Positions 30,428-42,701 of a stretch of 60,000 nt of DNA are shown here, in pieces. The first letter of the stretch is position 1. Every line of letters starts with the position of its first letter. Under the pieces are notes generated by a model. The model was not told the DNA's origin. It did no database searches and saw nothing but the letters and a program-made list of their open reading frames with translations. This stretch comes from Symsagittifera roscoffensis. Taxonomy: Eukaryota > Xenacoelomorpha > Acoela > Convolutidae. Made by a program: the position numbers and the translations under genes. The stretch spans positions 75,572,349 to 75,632,348 of the forward strand of contig NC_087062.1 in NCBI RefSeq assembly GCF_963678635.1, read 5' to 3'.

Positions 30428-31440
30428 ATGACACCCAAAAAGCTACAATTTTTTAAAGAATTCTTCATCAGTTTATATCAAAAGGAATCAAATTCTACCC
30501 CTCTCGCACGAAATATAAACTATTCTCCTACAGAAGAAATCTGTCCCCAAAAACACCTTGAAGAAACCAAAATCGAATTCATTCTCAAAAATCTATTAAC
30601 AAATAAAGCATCAGGTTTTGATGGTATAGGTAAAATAATCCTAAAAAACCTTTCTGAAACTCTGTCAAAATTGCTCAATCTTCTCTTCCGCACATTCATT
30701 AAAAAGCGGTTCTTCCCGACCTACTGGAAAAAAAGTCAAGTGGCACCAATTTTTAAAGAAAATAAAAAGGCGTCAGTTGAGCGCTACCGCCCAATTAGCC
30801 TTTTATGCTCCGCCTCGAAAGTCTTCGAAAAAATTGTCTTTGATAATATATACCCCAAAGTTCAACCTTTCTTGGAAAACGCACAATACGGCTTCCGGCG
30901 AACAAGGTCAGCAGTACTACAAATGGTACAACTTTTGAGCAAAGTATATGATTTCTACGATGAAAAAAATGTTCAAACACTATCAGTTCTTTATCTAGAT
31001 TTTTCTAAAGCCTTTGATAAAGTACCTCATAGTATCTTAATCGCTAAACTACGGAACATAGGTCTAGGCATTCAAATACAAGACATAATACAAGTTTATC
31101 TAACAGATAGAATGAAATTTGTGAAAATTAATAAAAAGTTCATCAACTCTGAAAGAAGTAACTAGCGGTGTACCACAGGGCTCAATTCTTGGCCCTCTAC
31201 TTTTTATCATATTCATTAATGACATTCCCAAATGTATTGAGAAATCCGATTGTTTTGGCTATTGTGACGATATGAAGATCTTGTCTACTGAAGAAATTCA
31301 TCTGCAGAAAGACACGACAAATGTTGAAAAATGCTGCGAAGAAAATACAAAAATGCCGCTGAATGAAGATAAATGTAATCTGTTAAACCTCAAAGGGAGA
31401 ATGGAAGTTACAATATTTTAAACAAATGTTGATACCGCAA
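30428..31440 (+). pseudogene. Reverse transcriptase of element Z, copy A
   Basis: Fingers and palm motifs are present in one frame to 31165; a frameshift follows, after which SGVPQGS and the catalytic block FGYCDDMKIL are read in another frame. Confidence 0.85.
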
Positions 31441-32175
31441 AGACTCAAAAAGACTGAGGTATTTTAATATGTGACAACCTTTCGTGGTCAGTAAATGCTG
31501 AAAATTGCATATCAAAAGCAATGGGAGCTTTTTACAAAATCAAACGGAATATCTCGAAAAAAAAACATCAGTTAAGTCAAAATCAAACTTTACTGTGGAT
31601 ACATTGTACCAATCATAAGCTATCCAACTGAAACATGGTATCCGAACAAAACAGAATTAAGACAATTTGAAAGAGTACGAAAACGAGCGACTTCTTGGAT
31701 TACAAATAACTTCAAAATGAGTTATACTGGAATTCTGAAATTTTTAAAGCTCTTTCCACTTTCAATGTTCTTTGAATTACACGTCATTTTGTACTTAGTT
31801 TTATTACTAAAAAATAAACATGACAATGATTTGAATACAATCATTCATAAAAAACGGATCACGAACGAGACAAGCAACGTGGTGAGATTGCTGTTCATGC
31901 AACAAGACTGAAAAAGTCAAATAAAAATTTTTCTGTACGTTCTAATACGCTATACAACTATTTTAGCCAAATTGTGGACTTCGAAAATCCAAATTATGAC
32001 AGCCTGAAAGTATCTCTAACAAAAACGTATTGGAAATTTTTCAGCAGAAATTTTGCAGAAAACAACTTGTGTATGCGGAACATTCTTTGCCGGGGTGGAA
32101 ACTGCAAGCTACCGGGAAAAATTACGAACTTATAATTGAGGGTTCAAAACCCATAGAGAAATCCTAAAATCTACC

Positions 32176-32281
<106 letters not shown>

Positions 32282-32695
32282 TTCCTCATTTCGAGCTACT
32301 CATGCTCTGAAATACTAAACAATACTGGAGTTAAATAAATCGTTCAGGGCATTACAGTAGCTAAAAATATGTCTCTAAAACTCTAACAGTTTTTGGGAGC
32401 CGGGACTCCAATTCCGTGTTCCCCCGTGGACAATGTCGTCCCCAATTTCGTGGCACGGAGGGTACGGATTCGCTCCTGATATCCCACTGGACCTTCCTTC
32501 GGTCTGATCTTCCTCAGATAAGCGTCTTATCGTTTCTTGTTAGCACGATAAGAGGCTTTTTTTTCTTGTTTTTCTTCAACTGATTTTCGACTCGTTACTC
32601 CGGTTGTCTGTTTTCTTCTATTTTTCGGAGAACATGGCCGTTTTTGAATTTCTGAAAAATGAAATGTCCTAGTTACAATCGAAATTTTGAAAAAC
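32282..32695 (+). repeat. 3' flank module of element Z, copy A
   Basis: Non-coding, contains an 11-bp imperfect stem (GCGTCTTATCG ... CGATAAGAGGC, about 32522-32557) followed by a T-run. It could be host DNA carried along or a 3' transduced segment. Same module in copy B at 34742-35154. Confidence 0.6.
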
Positions 32696-34612
32696 ACAAA
32701 AAACAGGAAAAAAATCTTCAAAATGCATTGACGGAAGATCAAGCAATTTATGAAAAAACAGTAACAAGCAGTAGGCGATTCAGTGACTTACAAAAATACT
32801 TGAACAAAATAAATAGTTCCTGCCATAATCCCCAAAAAATGTTTTACAAGGAAAAATCCACTAGAGATGACACCCAAAAAGCTACCATTTTTAAAGAATT
32901 CTTCATCAGTTTATATCAAAAGGAATCAAATTCTACCCCTCTCGCATGAAATATAAACTATTCTCCTACAGAAGAAATCTGTCCCCAAAAACACCTTGAA
33001 GAAACCAAAATCGAATTCATGCTAAAAAAACTATTAACAAATAAAGCATCAGGTTTTGATGGTATAGGAAAAATAATCCTAAAAAACCGTTCTGAAACTC
33101 TGTCAAAATTGCTCAATCTTCTCTTCCGCACATTCATTAAAAAGCGGCTCTTCCCGACCTACTGGAAAAAAAGTCAAGTGGCACCAATTTTTAAAGAAAA
33201 GAACAAGGCGTCAGTTGAGCGCTACCGCCCAATTAGCCTTTTATGCTCCGCCTCGAAAGTCTTCGAAAAAATTTTCTTTGATAATATATACCCCAAAGTT
33301 CAACCTTTCTTGGAAAACGCCCAATACGGCTTCCGGCAAACAAGGTCAGCAGTACTACAAATGGTACAATTTTTGAGCAAAGTATATGATTTCTAAGATG
33401 AAAAAAATGTTCAAACACTATCAGTTCTTTATCTAGATTTTTCTAAAGCCTTTGATAAAGTACCTCATAGTATCCTAATCGCTAAACTACGGAACATAGG
33501 TCTAGGCATTCAAATACAAGACGTAATACAAGTTTATCTAACAGATAGAATGAAGTTTGTGAAAATTAATAAAAAGTTCATCAACTCTGAAAGAAGTAAC
33601 TAGCGGTGTACCACAGGGCTCAATTCTTGGCCCTCTACTTTTTATCATATTCATTAACGACATTCCCAATTGTATTGAGAAATCCGATTGTTTTGGCTAT
33701 TGTGACGATATGAAGATCTTGTCTACTGAAGAAATTCATCTGCAGAAAGACACGACAAATGTTGAAAAATTCTAGGAAGAAAATACAAAAATGCCGCTGA
33801 ATGAAGATAAATGTAATCTGTTAAACCTCAAAGGGAGAATGGAAGTTACAATATTTGAAACAAATGTTGATACCGCAAAGACTCAAAAAGACTGAGGTAT
33901 TTTAATATGTGACAACCTTTCGTGGTCAGTAAATGCTGAAAATGGCATATCAAAAGCAATGGGAGCTTTTTACAAAATCAAACGGAACATCTCGAAAAAA
34001 AACATCAGTTAAGTCAAAATCAAACTTTACTGTGGATACATTGTACCAATCATAAGCTATCCAACTGAAACATGGTATCCGAACAAAACAGAATTAAGAC
34101 AATTTGAAAGAGTACGAAAACGAGCGACTTCTTGGATTACAAATAACTTCAAAATGAGTTATACTGGAAGACTGAAATTTTTAAAGCTCTTCCCACTTTC
34201 AATGTTCTTTGAATTACACGTCATTTTGTACTTAGTTTCATTACTAAAAAATAAACATGACATTGATTTGAATACAATCATTCATAAAAAACGAATCACG
34301 AACAAGACAAGCAACGTGGTGAGATTGCTGTTCATGCAACAAGACTGAAAAAGTCAAATGAAAATTTTTCTGTACGTTCTAATACGCTATACAACTATTT
34401 TAGCCAAATTGTGGACTTCGAAAATCCAAATTATGACAGCCTGAAAGTATCTCTAACAAAAACGTTTTGGAAATTTTTCAGCAGAAATTTTGCAGAAAAC
34501 AACTTGTGTATGCGGAACATTCTTTGCCGGGGTGGAAACTGCAACCTACCGGGAAAAATTACGAACTTATAATTGAGGGTTCAAAACCCATGGAGAAATC
34601 CTAAAGCCTACC
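32696..34612 (+). pseudogene. Reverse transcriptase of element Z, copy B
   Basis: The same domain order as copy A: NKASGFDGIGK (33040), YRPISLLCSASKVFEKI (33222), SKAFDKVPH (33445), SGVPQGSILGPLLF (33603), FGYCDDMKIL (33693) and the C-terminal domain. Extra stops near 33395 and 33773 are not in copy A. Confidence 0.85.
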
Positions 34613-34627
34613 CTACTACTACTACTG

Positions 34628-34673
<46 letters not shown>

Positions 34674-34674
34674 G

Positions 34675-34741
<67 letters not shown>
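34613..34741 (+). repeat. (CTA)n tail, copy B
   Basis: Longer than copy A and with different interruptions (CTG, CGA), so it has evolved separately since duplication. The reading frames of poly-Ser or poly-Thr here are not genes. Confidence 0.95.
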
Positions 34742-35154
34742 TTTCCTCTTTTCGAACTACTCATGCTCTGAAATACTAAACAATACTGGAGTTAAATAAA
34801 TCGTTCAGGGCATTACAGTAGCTAAAAATATGTCTCTAAAACTCTAACAGTTTTTGGGAGCCGGGACTCCAATTCCGTGTTCCCCCGTGGACAATGTCGT
34901 CCCCGATTTCGTGGCACGGAGGGTACAGATTCGCTCCTGATATCCCACTGGACCTTCCTTCGGTCTGCTCTTCCTCAGATAAGCGTCTTATCGTTTCTTG
35001 TTAGCACGATAAGAGGCTTTTTTTCTTGTTTTTCTTCAACTGATTTTCGACTCGTTACTCCGGTTGTCTGTTTTTCTTCTATTTTTCGGAGAACATGGCC
35101 GTTTTTGAATTTCTGAAAAATGAAATGTCCTAGCTACAATCGAAATTTTGAAAA
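34742..35154 (+). repeat. 3' flank module of element Z, copy B
   Basis: Near-identical to the module after copy A, with the same stem and T-run near 34983-35022. Confidence 0.6.
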
Positions 35155-35446
35155 ATTTATGTTCTAGAGCATTCCGACCCTCCTTCTTTTCATAACGAAT
35201 TCACTGTTAAAGCCTTTAACGTCTTCTTCCGATTGCATCCGCGGGTTTGACTGTGCCAATCCGGAGCAATGGCACATAATCCACGTACAGTCCCCTCATT
35301 GTCCCCATTGAGCGCATAACTCCGAGTTATCTTCAAGTAGTGATCCAGTGTTTTATAATCAATTTACAAATCGCATCAGAAAAAATTTATTATCCACGTC
35401 ACCTCAACTCACCGCGTGCCACAAATGGCATTGTACTACATTTCAC
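35155..35446. other. Short unique segment between the two tandem duplications
   Basis: About 290 bp with moderate GC. I see no gene and no match to the start or end of the 10.37-kb unit. Confidence 0.4.
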
Positions 35447-35949
35447 TGCCTTCTAACAGTTTCACATAATATGCACCATGAGGAGTGACCTAGATAAAAT
35501 TTCTTTTCTAACAACTTAAATCATTTTACCATAAAAAAACTCTTTTCGCACTTGCTGGTTTGAAATAAATTGGGACGTGACACGGCCACGCACTTGTTAA
35601 AATTATTTTAGAGTGACTCACAAAGTATAAGCGTTCATTTATGCTGTCGCCCTCTAAAATAAAATTAAGAAACTCTGTGACTAGGAAATGTAATGAGATA
35701 TCCAACCTTCCCGAATGAGCGTACTCGAACCCTACCAGGTCACCACAAAATGAAGATGTGTCCTATACAGTTTAAAAACTTCTGTCAGGTTTAAATAGGT
35801 TAAAATACTCACTTAAGTCCTACATGAGTAAAAAACAATAAACTGAAACTGTCCATTGCAATTCAACAATTGAAACAGTTCCAAACAGTTTCAAAATCTG
35901 GTTGGACCAGATATCAACAAAATTTAATTATCACTCTTTGTTGATTTGT

Positions 35950-36950
35950 TTAAAATTTCACGCACTACAACAATTGAGTTTTTCAATTCTCTCCATTTCT
36001 GCTTCGCGTCTTGCCTTCACTTCTCACTCCATCGCTTCTTGTGTTTGTTCTAGTTCTTTCTCGCCCATCTCGCTCTCTTCCAGCACTTTGGATTGCATGT
36101 CAACAGAATTGCGGGCCGTGCCCCAACTTTCTTTTTCCAACAATCTTTGCTTGCAACAGGGCAGTAGATCCACTTTCACCTTCTGCTCCCGATTTCTACA
36201 GAAACTATTGTGCAAGCACAAGCTCACATTTGGTTCCAGGTCAGCTTATAAGACCTCCTTTTCCTCGTTTTCCGTGGTACAAGGCATTCCGGCTGCCCAT
36301 CTCCCAGCTGGGGTTACAGTGTTTCTGTGCGTCAGGAAGGCTCTCTTATAGGCTACCGGTCTTATATCTAGCTGCAAACATTGATTAGCCTCAATGTCAC
36401 CGCAGGGATCCAAGGCATCATCCTCTGGCTTGCTCAAATCCTTTCGATGGTTTCGGGTATCCTCAGAACTTTGCAGGTGGTTTAAACAGATCCAGTTTCT
36501 TGCTGACACTCACTTTGCTCAGCTGCTCAGGAGTTGGTACTGCCATCTCCTGATCGTTCGTTCCTGCATTAGCCTCAAGCCATTTCACTGCAAACATGGT
36601 ACTGACCACCAATATTGACATATTCTGGGCTTCATCAGGCAATCCCATGAAGCAAATAGCTCTGCAGCATCCCATACTAACACTAAGTTTGCTCTTTTTG
36701 GGTACCAAAACGTCTCCGCCAGGCAGTGACACGGGTACTCCCCATGAGTCAGCAGGATGTTTCTTCAGGTTCGATAAACCGATGCTATCAGCAGTGGCTC
36801 TATCTCCATCATCATTTGATGCGTTTCATCCTTCTTGTCAATTGTAGGGAAATCAATCGCCATCATTCCACTCGCTTTCACCAGTGTTTCCAAGCAGTGA
36901 CCCGTTCCACACAGTCCACAACTTACAGTCCACAACTGGCGACCAGGCAC
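35950..36950 (-). pseudogene. C-terminal part of accessory region with coiled coil, copy 1
   Basis: Three short open pieces in shifted frames (36950-36765; 36732-36463 with CFMGLPDEAQNMSILVVSTM; 36509-36024). The end is strongly charged and heptad-like (KVLEESEMGEKELEQTQEAM, then KARREAEMERIEKL). Confidence 0.45.
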
Positions 36951-38140
36951 TCACCTGTCCTCATCCAAATACTCGGGAAGTTTCTCTCGTCCGATAGTTC
37001 CGTGGGTGTCTTCTCACTCTGCTTCTTTACTTTCAAGGCCAGCAAGTGGTGAATCATTGCTAAATCATGCAGACTTTCATCGTCGTTCTCCCCTAATTCA
37101 ACATCAGCGATGAGGTTCCATATCAGGCCCAGGTTCGGATTTGGGCACCATGAAGGTTTCATGAGCTCCAACATCATTACTAGACTGGTCTTCAGTGGAC
37201 CGTCCCACGAACCACACTCAAATCTTACTTGACCTTCCAATTTGGGACCCAAAGGTTCGACAACTTGTTCATCAAAAGTTATTTCCAATAGCAGCTGTTC
37301 AGACTTTATCATCCCAATTTCTCGCACTCTATTTACCCATAAATCAAGGATCACTGCTTGTTCAAAGACAAAGTACAAGTCCCTGGCCTCCTCGTTCACG
37401 AATGGATCGTTGGCCATTCCAGGTACACCTGACACATACTGGAAGGATGTCTGCTTCCCTAACTTCGCATCTACTTTCAGGCTCCTGACCCTTTCCAGCA
37501 ATTTTTTAGTGACTGTTAATTCTTTGTTGGAGCAACTCCTGATTTCCTCCAACCTCCGGTAGCTATCAAGATCGCTCAGCTCCTTCGCCGGGATCCGTTG
37601 TGGCATATTTTGATAGAGTTCCATCAAAGCCCTCAACAAGACCTCTTCACGCTTCGCCCCTCTTTGTCTGATAGCTTTCACGCATTCCTCTAACACATGA
37701 GTGGGGATACGATCCACTCGGAACTTCGCAAAGCGAAGCGCATCTTTCCGTTTCGCCCATGCTATCGCAGAGTCGTCTCTGGCAATCAGCATTTTCAGAG
37801 CCTCCATCAGTTCCAACTATTGCTCCCTCGCCTTGGTTTCGATGGTGGCTTCATATTCCTGCCTCCTTATCCCAACAAGACACCACGCCAGCCTCACTTG
37901 TAGATCCGTCCTGACACAGGGGTTAGCTATATACGCCGTTACTGACGAAGGTGTGGGCATCGTCTCGTCGAAAAACTTCTGGAGAGCCGTACTCCAGGAA
38001 TTTTTCACAAGCTGCTCCAGGCCGTCTTCATTTGCACCCGACAACATCACGGCGCCGTGTTCTTTCCTTTTCAAGCTTAAACCCATCATTAACTCCTCTA
38101 GGTATTCCTGCATGGCTTGCTTATCATGCCAGGCCATCAA
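36923..38140 (-). pseudogene. Large accessory protein, helical segment C, copy 1
   Basis: 405 codons in one frame, broken only by a TAG at 37817-37819 (CAA TAG TTG). Rich in long charged helices (LELMEALKMLIARDDSAIAW; RQRGAKREEVLLRALMELYQ). The longest intact piece of the unit. No named domain. Confidence 0.65.
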
Positions 38141-38669
38141 ATGTCCTCTCGCGGAATGTCTCGCTTTCTACATTTCTACATAGCCACCAGCTATTCTTCT
38201 TCTGGCAACGTGCTCAAAAATGCCACTCGCTTTGATTCATCAGTCTTCCGCCTCCGAGGATATTCACAGAGCAGCTTGGACGCGTCTCTTTTCTGATGTG
38301 CCTCTATTAGGGACATTGGCTCCACGGGAGACAAGCTAGCTGGTTACTTGTCTGGTTGTCGAAATAAATGACGATGGCGTCATCGGCAACAGTGTTTCAT
38401 CCGCCTAACCATCTTCTGCTTCGTTAAAACCATGCTCCAAGAGATCTCTCTCCAGGGCTCTCAGGTCAATTTCGCTCACTTTGTCCGCTTTGGCCTCCAT
38501 GGGATCATCCTCCCCTCGGTTCTTTTTATTCGCGTGTTGATCTTTTCCCTCATCATCTGGCCTTGATGGGCCTTAATGCATGTCAACACCGGAATCCGGC
38601 CGAGCCGGTATCATCAAGTCGACCGCCTGGTAAAAAATCTGCTCATTTATGACAATTTCCACAGGTTCC

Positions 38670-39900
38670 TCACCATGCCGCGCCACTCCCTCTATCGTCA
38701 GATAGATGCTTCCCCTCGACTCCCTTGCCACTTCCAGTATCACCACCGTCTAAATCTAAATTTATCGTCGGCTGGTGAATACACATCGTTCCAATGATCT
38801 GCAGACACCTCGGGCTTCCTTGATGGTATCGCTTTAATCTTTTTCCGACTCCATATATTAGGAAAATGAAGTCAAAAATGTGCAGGGCTGCAGCGTTCCA
38901 ACTGATGAAGCGCGACTCCATTCCCTCACCCCACTTCAGTATTCTCTCATCCAAGTCCTGCGCTGCTCCAGTCCTCGGTGCAAAAGCAGGACCGGTCGCC
39001 CCCAGCAGCATACTTCTGATCCGCGGATATAGAGGGCACTTATCTGGCAGTGGACTTGAACCTGCCAACGACGTCTCCTGATGTCCCTTTGCATGAGCAT
39101 ATGCCAAGCCGGGATTTTCACTGCGTCTTTCGTGCCCTTGACGACCGGTCGTAAATTCCTAGAGCTTAGGGTTGAACTGGACGTTCGAAAGGTCTTCACC
39201 GCCCATTCAACGTTTAAAGCTGTTGTTGAAACCCATCAGCGTCCAGCCAGGCTCCGCTATCCTCCCGAACAGTCTATCCTCGCTCGCCAGTCTTCTAAAG
39301 TCCAGTTGTTCAATCCAATTCATCACGGAACAATCCACTACTGATACAAGGTTCACGTACAGGACCGAGTGTCTGTATGCCTTCACCTGCACCTCGGGAA
39401 ACACGTGCGTCAGTCTAGGCCCGTAAATCACTGTGACAAACTCCCTCACACCGATGATCAAAGCTAGCGGATCGGCCAGCATCTTGAGGGTCAAATCGAA
39501 TAACAGGGGCATGCCGCCACACTTTTTCCGTTCTTTTTCATCGGACACAGGTTTATCCTCTCCAGCTAGTCTCCTATTTTGTTGCAGTAGATATTGAGGG
39601 AGCAGGCTCCTCCAATCCTTCAGCTTTCTGTAGGAGGCCGTTTCCATCTGCGCGTCAAATTCTCTCCTCGATCCTTGCAACTGTTCCGGGTATCTCAGAT
39701 ACACGAACAGGTCAACCAAACGACCATAAGCCATCACTATCATTGTGAGTAGGCCATCCAATCGGAGGTCAGCCAGTTCCTGAGTGAAAAGCACCACGGG
39801 TCCCTTCACAAAGTATTCATGTCCACAGACTACGTATAGTGCCAGCACAAGGCCAATGGATAACTTCCGGATATCACTCACGAAAGACTAATAGGTGTCT
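38670..39900 (-). pseudogene. Large accessory protein, conserved segment B, copy 1
   Basis: After a one-base frame change near 39890 the reading continues: VMAYGRLVDLFVYLRYPEQL, DWRSLLPQYLLQQNRRL, GGMPLLFDLTLKMLADPLAL, VVDCSVMNWIEQLDFRRL, EPGWTLMGFNNSFKR, then stops, then GLAYAHAKGH and LKWGEGMESRFISWNAA. Several hydrophobic helices occur; whether it is a membrane or capsid-like protein cannot be told. Confidence 0.6.
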
Positions 39901-40729
39901 CGAAGCTCAGGGATAACAACTGCTGAGGATCGCGGGTGATCACCCCACGCCCATTTCCGTGAGGATTGCCATCGAAACTCTCGTATTCGGCTCTCGTTGC
40001 CAGCACTTCCGCCTGGAACCGATCCAAGGACATAGTGTTTATCTCCTGCGTCAACCGTAAAATAATTGCGCCCGCCTCCTCTCTCACGTCTGGGATCTTC
40101 GTTAGATACAGATGAATCTCTTACAAAACCACCGAGGCATCATCGAAGGCATCCTGTCACATTGTGGATAGCCGTGGGGACAGATACACTAAAGGGTTGT
40201 TATGAGGCGTTTTCCTTAAGGCCATAGCCCTGAGGTTTTCTTCCGTGGAGGTAGCGTTCCTCCTCGCCAAGCTCCCCCTTTCAACCCTGGTGTAATCTGT
40301 CAGCTTATAACATAGGTTGCTTGCCAGTCGCTGAACTAACTCGTGCTCTTCACTCAATCCCGGCCTGGTTTTCAATAGTCGGCCAAAATTTGAAGGTTCT
40401 AGTCCCACCCCCTCATCCAACCCAACACGCCTCGTTATGTGATCCTTAAATCCTTAGATCGCGCTTGCTATTTCCAAACATACTGCAGGGAGTTCTGATC
40501 GGAACGGGAAGTAACGGTTGGGATCAACCTATCGGTTTGGTGCCGGTATCACCACGTCAAATTTTCCTTCCGTAGTGACGATGACCATCGCATACACAAT
40601 TTGCAGAGGCTGGGGTAGTGAGGCGTAGCCAGGGGACAGTATGACAACAACTTTGACCAGTTGCCTCGCAAAACAGCGTTGGCGTTGTATTGATGTCTCA
40701 GCTTCCATCATGGCGGAGAAGACTGTCAT
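39878..40729 (-). pseudogene. Large accessory protein, conserved segment A, copy 1
   Basis: One frame for about 850 bp with a few internal stops (TAG, TAA, TGA, TAA); text on both sides of each stop stays protein-like (VVVILSPGYASLPQPL; GKFDVVIPAPNR; LVYLSPRLSTM). The frame starts inside an ATGA overlap with the preceding piece. I do not recognise a named domain; it belongs to the same family of large proteins downstream of Gypsy integrases. Confidence 0.6.
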
Positions 40730-41580
40730 GATCGGCGCTCAAATGACCTCTGAGCTTGGGGACAACTGTCAACCAGGCCATTCAAAAAACCTCTTCTTTG
40801 CAAGTGGTCAACCGATCCTGCTATTATGACATCATGTGGCTCCATGTTCATCACTCTCTGTTTACTTATTGCTATTTCCACCGCTTGTCCCCAGTCCAAG
40901 TTGGGGGCTGCGAGGAAAATTACGTCCGGCCACAAGAGTGAGCGGGGCGTATACAGGTAGTCGGAGCTAGTCACTATCAAAATTTTCCCCAATTTCATTT
41001 GCAGAGAATAAGACACCGCGAACAGGCTGTCCCCTCAGGTCACTCAACGTGTGCATATCTCTTCTCATCACCTTCTACTGAGCTCACCCGGGGATAATCC
41101 CTAGAGTAATCGCCCGCTGGCTGTCCCTGGGGCTTAGCAAATTACCTGTACATACTGTGATGTTTGTTATCGGGTTTGATCTCCACTAGAAACTCCCCCT
41201 TCGGACTCGGTGAGGCGCTTTGCCTCGCCTGATGACGGACGTCCGTCAACGACCTCGTGTTCAGGGGTCCCTTGTGTTATTCCTGGGCAAACCCTCTAGA
41301 TCCACTAATCTCAAGGTGGTGGCAGAAAATATTCCTCTTCTTCTGCCAAGAGCCAGTCCACACCTGCTATTCGGTATAATCCGGATATCGTAGGATTCTG
41401 CCCATTGAGCCTTTTCTTTGAGTCTGCACGACACGCCAGCGTGTTCATGTTCAGTTTTATTGACATGTTCACCTTGTATCGTCCCCACGGGCTGGATTCT
41501 GGTCTGTTCCACAATAACTCACTGACTCGTTCGGTATTCATAATCGCTTCAGGGTCTGCTTGCGAATTCCCCTGAGCCAC
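40726..41580 (-). pseudogene. Accessory ORF, N-terminal part of the large protein, copy 1
   Basis: Open pieces 41580-41311 (ISGLYRIAGVDWLLAEEEE) and 41016-40726 (LGKILIVTSSDYLY, VIIAGSVDHLQRRGF) are protein-like and in order, but in shifted frames. The alternating beta/alpha text with hydrophobic strands suggests a Rossmann-like or SGNH-like fold; unproven. Confidence 0.45.
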
Positions 41581-41605
41581 TGGATCCCTTGTGGTTGCTT
41601 GGAAG

Positions 41606-41980
41606 CTACCTGTTGCGGACCAATTCTTGTCCCGAGTCGGTTCTACAAAGATCGGCCTCTGGGAGCGGGCACAGTCCCCAATCTCTCTCTCTCTCTCTCT
41701 CTCTCACGTCCGAGCTGACAGCGGGCTGCGTAACATTTGCTTCAGCCGCCAGAGGTCCCAGCCGACACGCAAATGGTTGAGACACACGAGACCTCACCCT
41801 GCCAACAGGGCTTCCTCGTGCAACAGGGTAGAACATTGTCTGCAACTCGGCCTCCAACTCCTCTATCTTCGTCTGGAAAGCGTCATTGATCCGTTTTCTG
41901 CCCTGCTGGTTATTGAAATGTAACCCATCTCTCGTTAAGGCATTATGGTCCACCATTCGCAGTGAATTCTCGATGTCCAT
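41606..41980 (-). pseudogene. DGLHF segment after the macro domain, copy 1
   Basis: Encodes VDHNALTRDGLHFNNQQGRK followed by a helical stretch (INDAFQTKIEELEAEL). The D-G-x-H-F block resembles the C-terminal Asp-x-x-His of SGNH/GDSL hydrolases, but no preceding SGNH fold was found, so the likeness may be superficial. A (CT)n run gives the RERERERD stretch. Confidence 0.5.
41682..41705 (+). repeat. (CT)n microsatellite in copy 1
   Basis: Lies inside the eroded coding region; equal length in copy 2 (52053-52076), which points to very recent duplication because such tracts change quickly. Confidence 0.9.
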
Positions 41981-42199
41981 CAGCCTCAGCTCGTTAAAAT
42001 TTTTGGCAGCCTAATTCTTGACCATCACGTTTCATTGAGTCACCTTCCCGTTCATGAAGTCGGATGGTGCACAATGCCACGAGCCTTGGTCTAATAATAA
42101 AAAGGTAAACCTAGAAAACTTTTAATCCTCACAAAAGAACTCTTAACCCTAATCTTAGCCCTAGCATATGCTCAGATGATACTTCCTATGCAAGTAGAT

Positions 42200-42615
42200 T
42201 TCTATGGTGCCCGTTTCCGAAAAAAAATACATGCACTAGAGCATATAGCTCTCTCGGATGCAACTTGCCCAAGGAAGGAGAGCGGCAAGGAGAGCGAGGT
42301 CAACCCTCACTCAATCAGGAAATCCCTGATTCGAGTTAGTGCCAGCACTAAACTCTCGGGATTCACGTGTTGTCTCTCAGTGGCCTTGGTTACCAAAAAA
42401 CACAAATATTTTTCTGGTATCTGTGATGCAACAGGGGGAAGCGCTATCATACCTCCTACACCAGGCCTCGGTTTCCACAAAAACTCGATGTTCTTACACT
42501 CTCTTTTGAAGTCGGCCGCTAGTGCTGTTTTAAAATTTACATCCGCAGCTACAGCTGTAGCGCATGTGCGTTCCGTGAGTATAAAACAACCGTCTGTCAC
42601 AACAATAATGTTCAA
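42200..42615 (-). pseudogene. Macro (ADP-ribose-binding) domain, copy 1
   Basis: About 130 residues with macro-domain order: an early hydrophobic strand, a small-residue stretch with ALAADFKREC (the family's GIAxxFK place), then LCFLVTKATERQHVNPESL (the Y-L-V-T-K ... P-T-Y-x-x-L block), and after an in-frame TGA at 42307 the expected GLTSLSLPL strand. The usual H-C-V-S-x-D and G-x-G loops are degraded. Macro domains bind or hydrolyse ADP-ribose derivatives. This copy is not translatable through its stop. Confidence 0.65.
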
Positions 42616-42701
42616 GTAGTGATTTGCTAGGTCATATTATGACTCAAAAATTCGTCCAAAAGGCGCTTTTTTAGGATTTTTGCCTTCCGTCTTCACTTCC
42701 C

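Noticed and set aside
34567-34779. Long poly-Ser and poly-Thr open frames on both strands
   Set aside because: They are translations of the (CTA)n tail of the retrotransposon.
35902-36351. Plus-strand 149-aa frame at the left of the 10.37-kb unit (and its copy at 46273)
   Set aside because: It is antisense to the charged coiled-coil text on the minus strand, and Ser/Leu-rich as expected of a shadow frame.
36923-38140. Stop codon reassignment to explain internal stops in the unit
   Set aside because: TAG, TAA and TGA all occur internally together with frameshifts, while FAF2, PGM2 and ADAM10 use normal stops.
41606-41980. Calling this a functional SGNH hydrolase
   Set aside because: Only a DGLHF-like end block is visible; the GDS and GxND blocks are not found upstream.
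42131-42160. Telomere-like CTTAACCCTAATCTTAGCCC
   Set aside because: Only one or two degenerate repeats, inside the eroded element.
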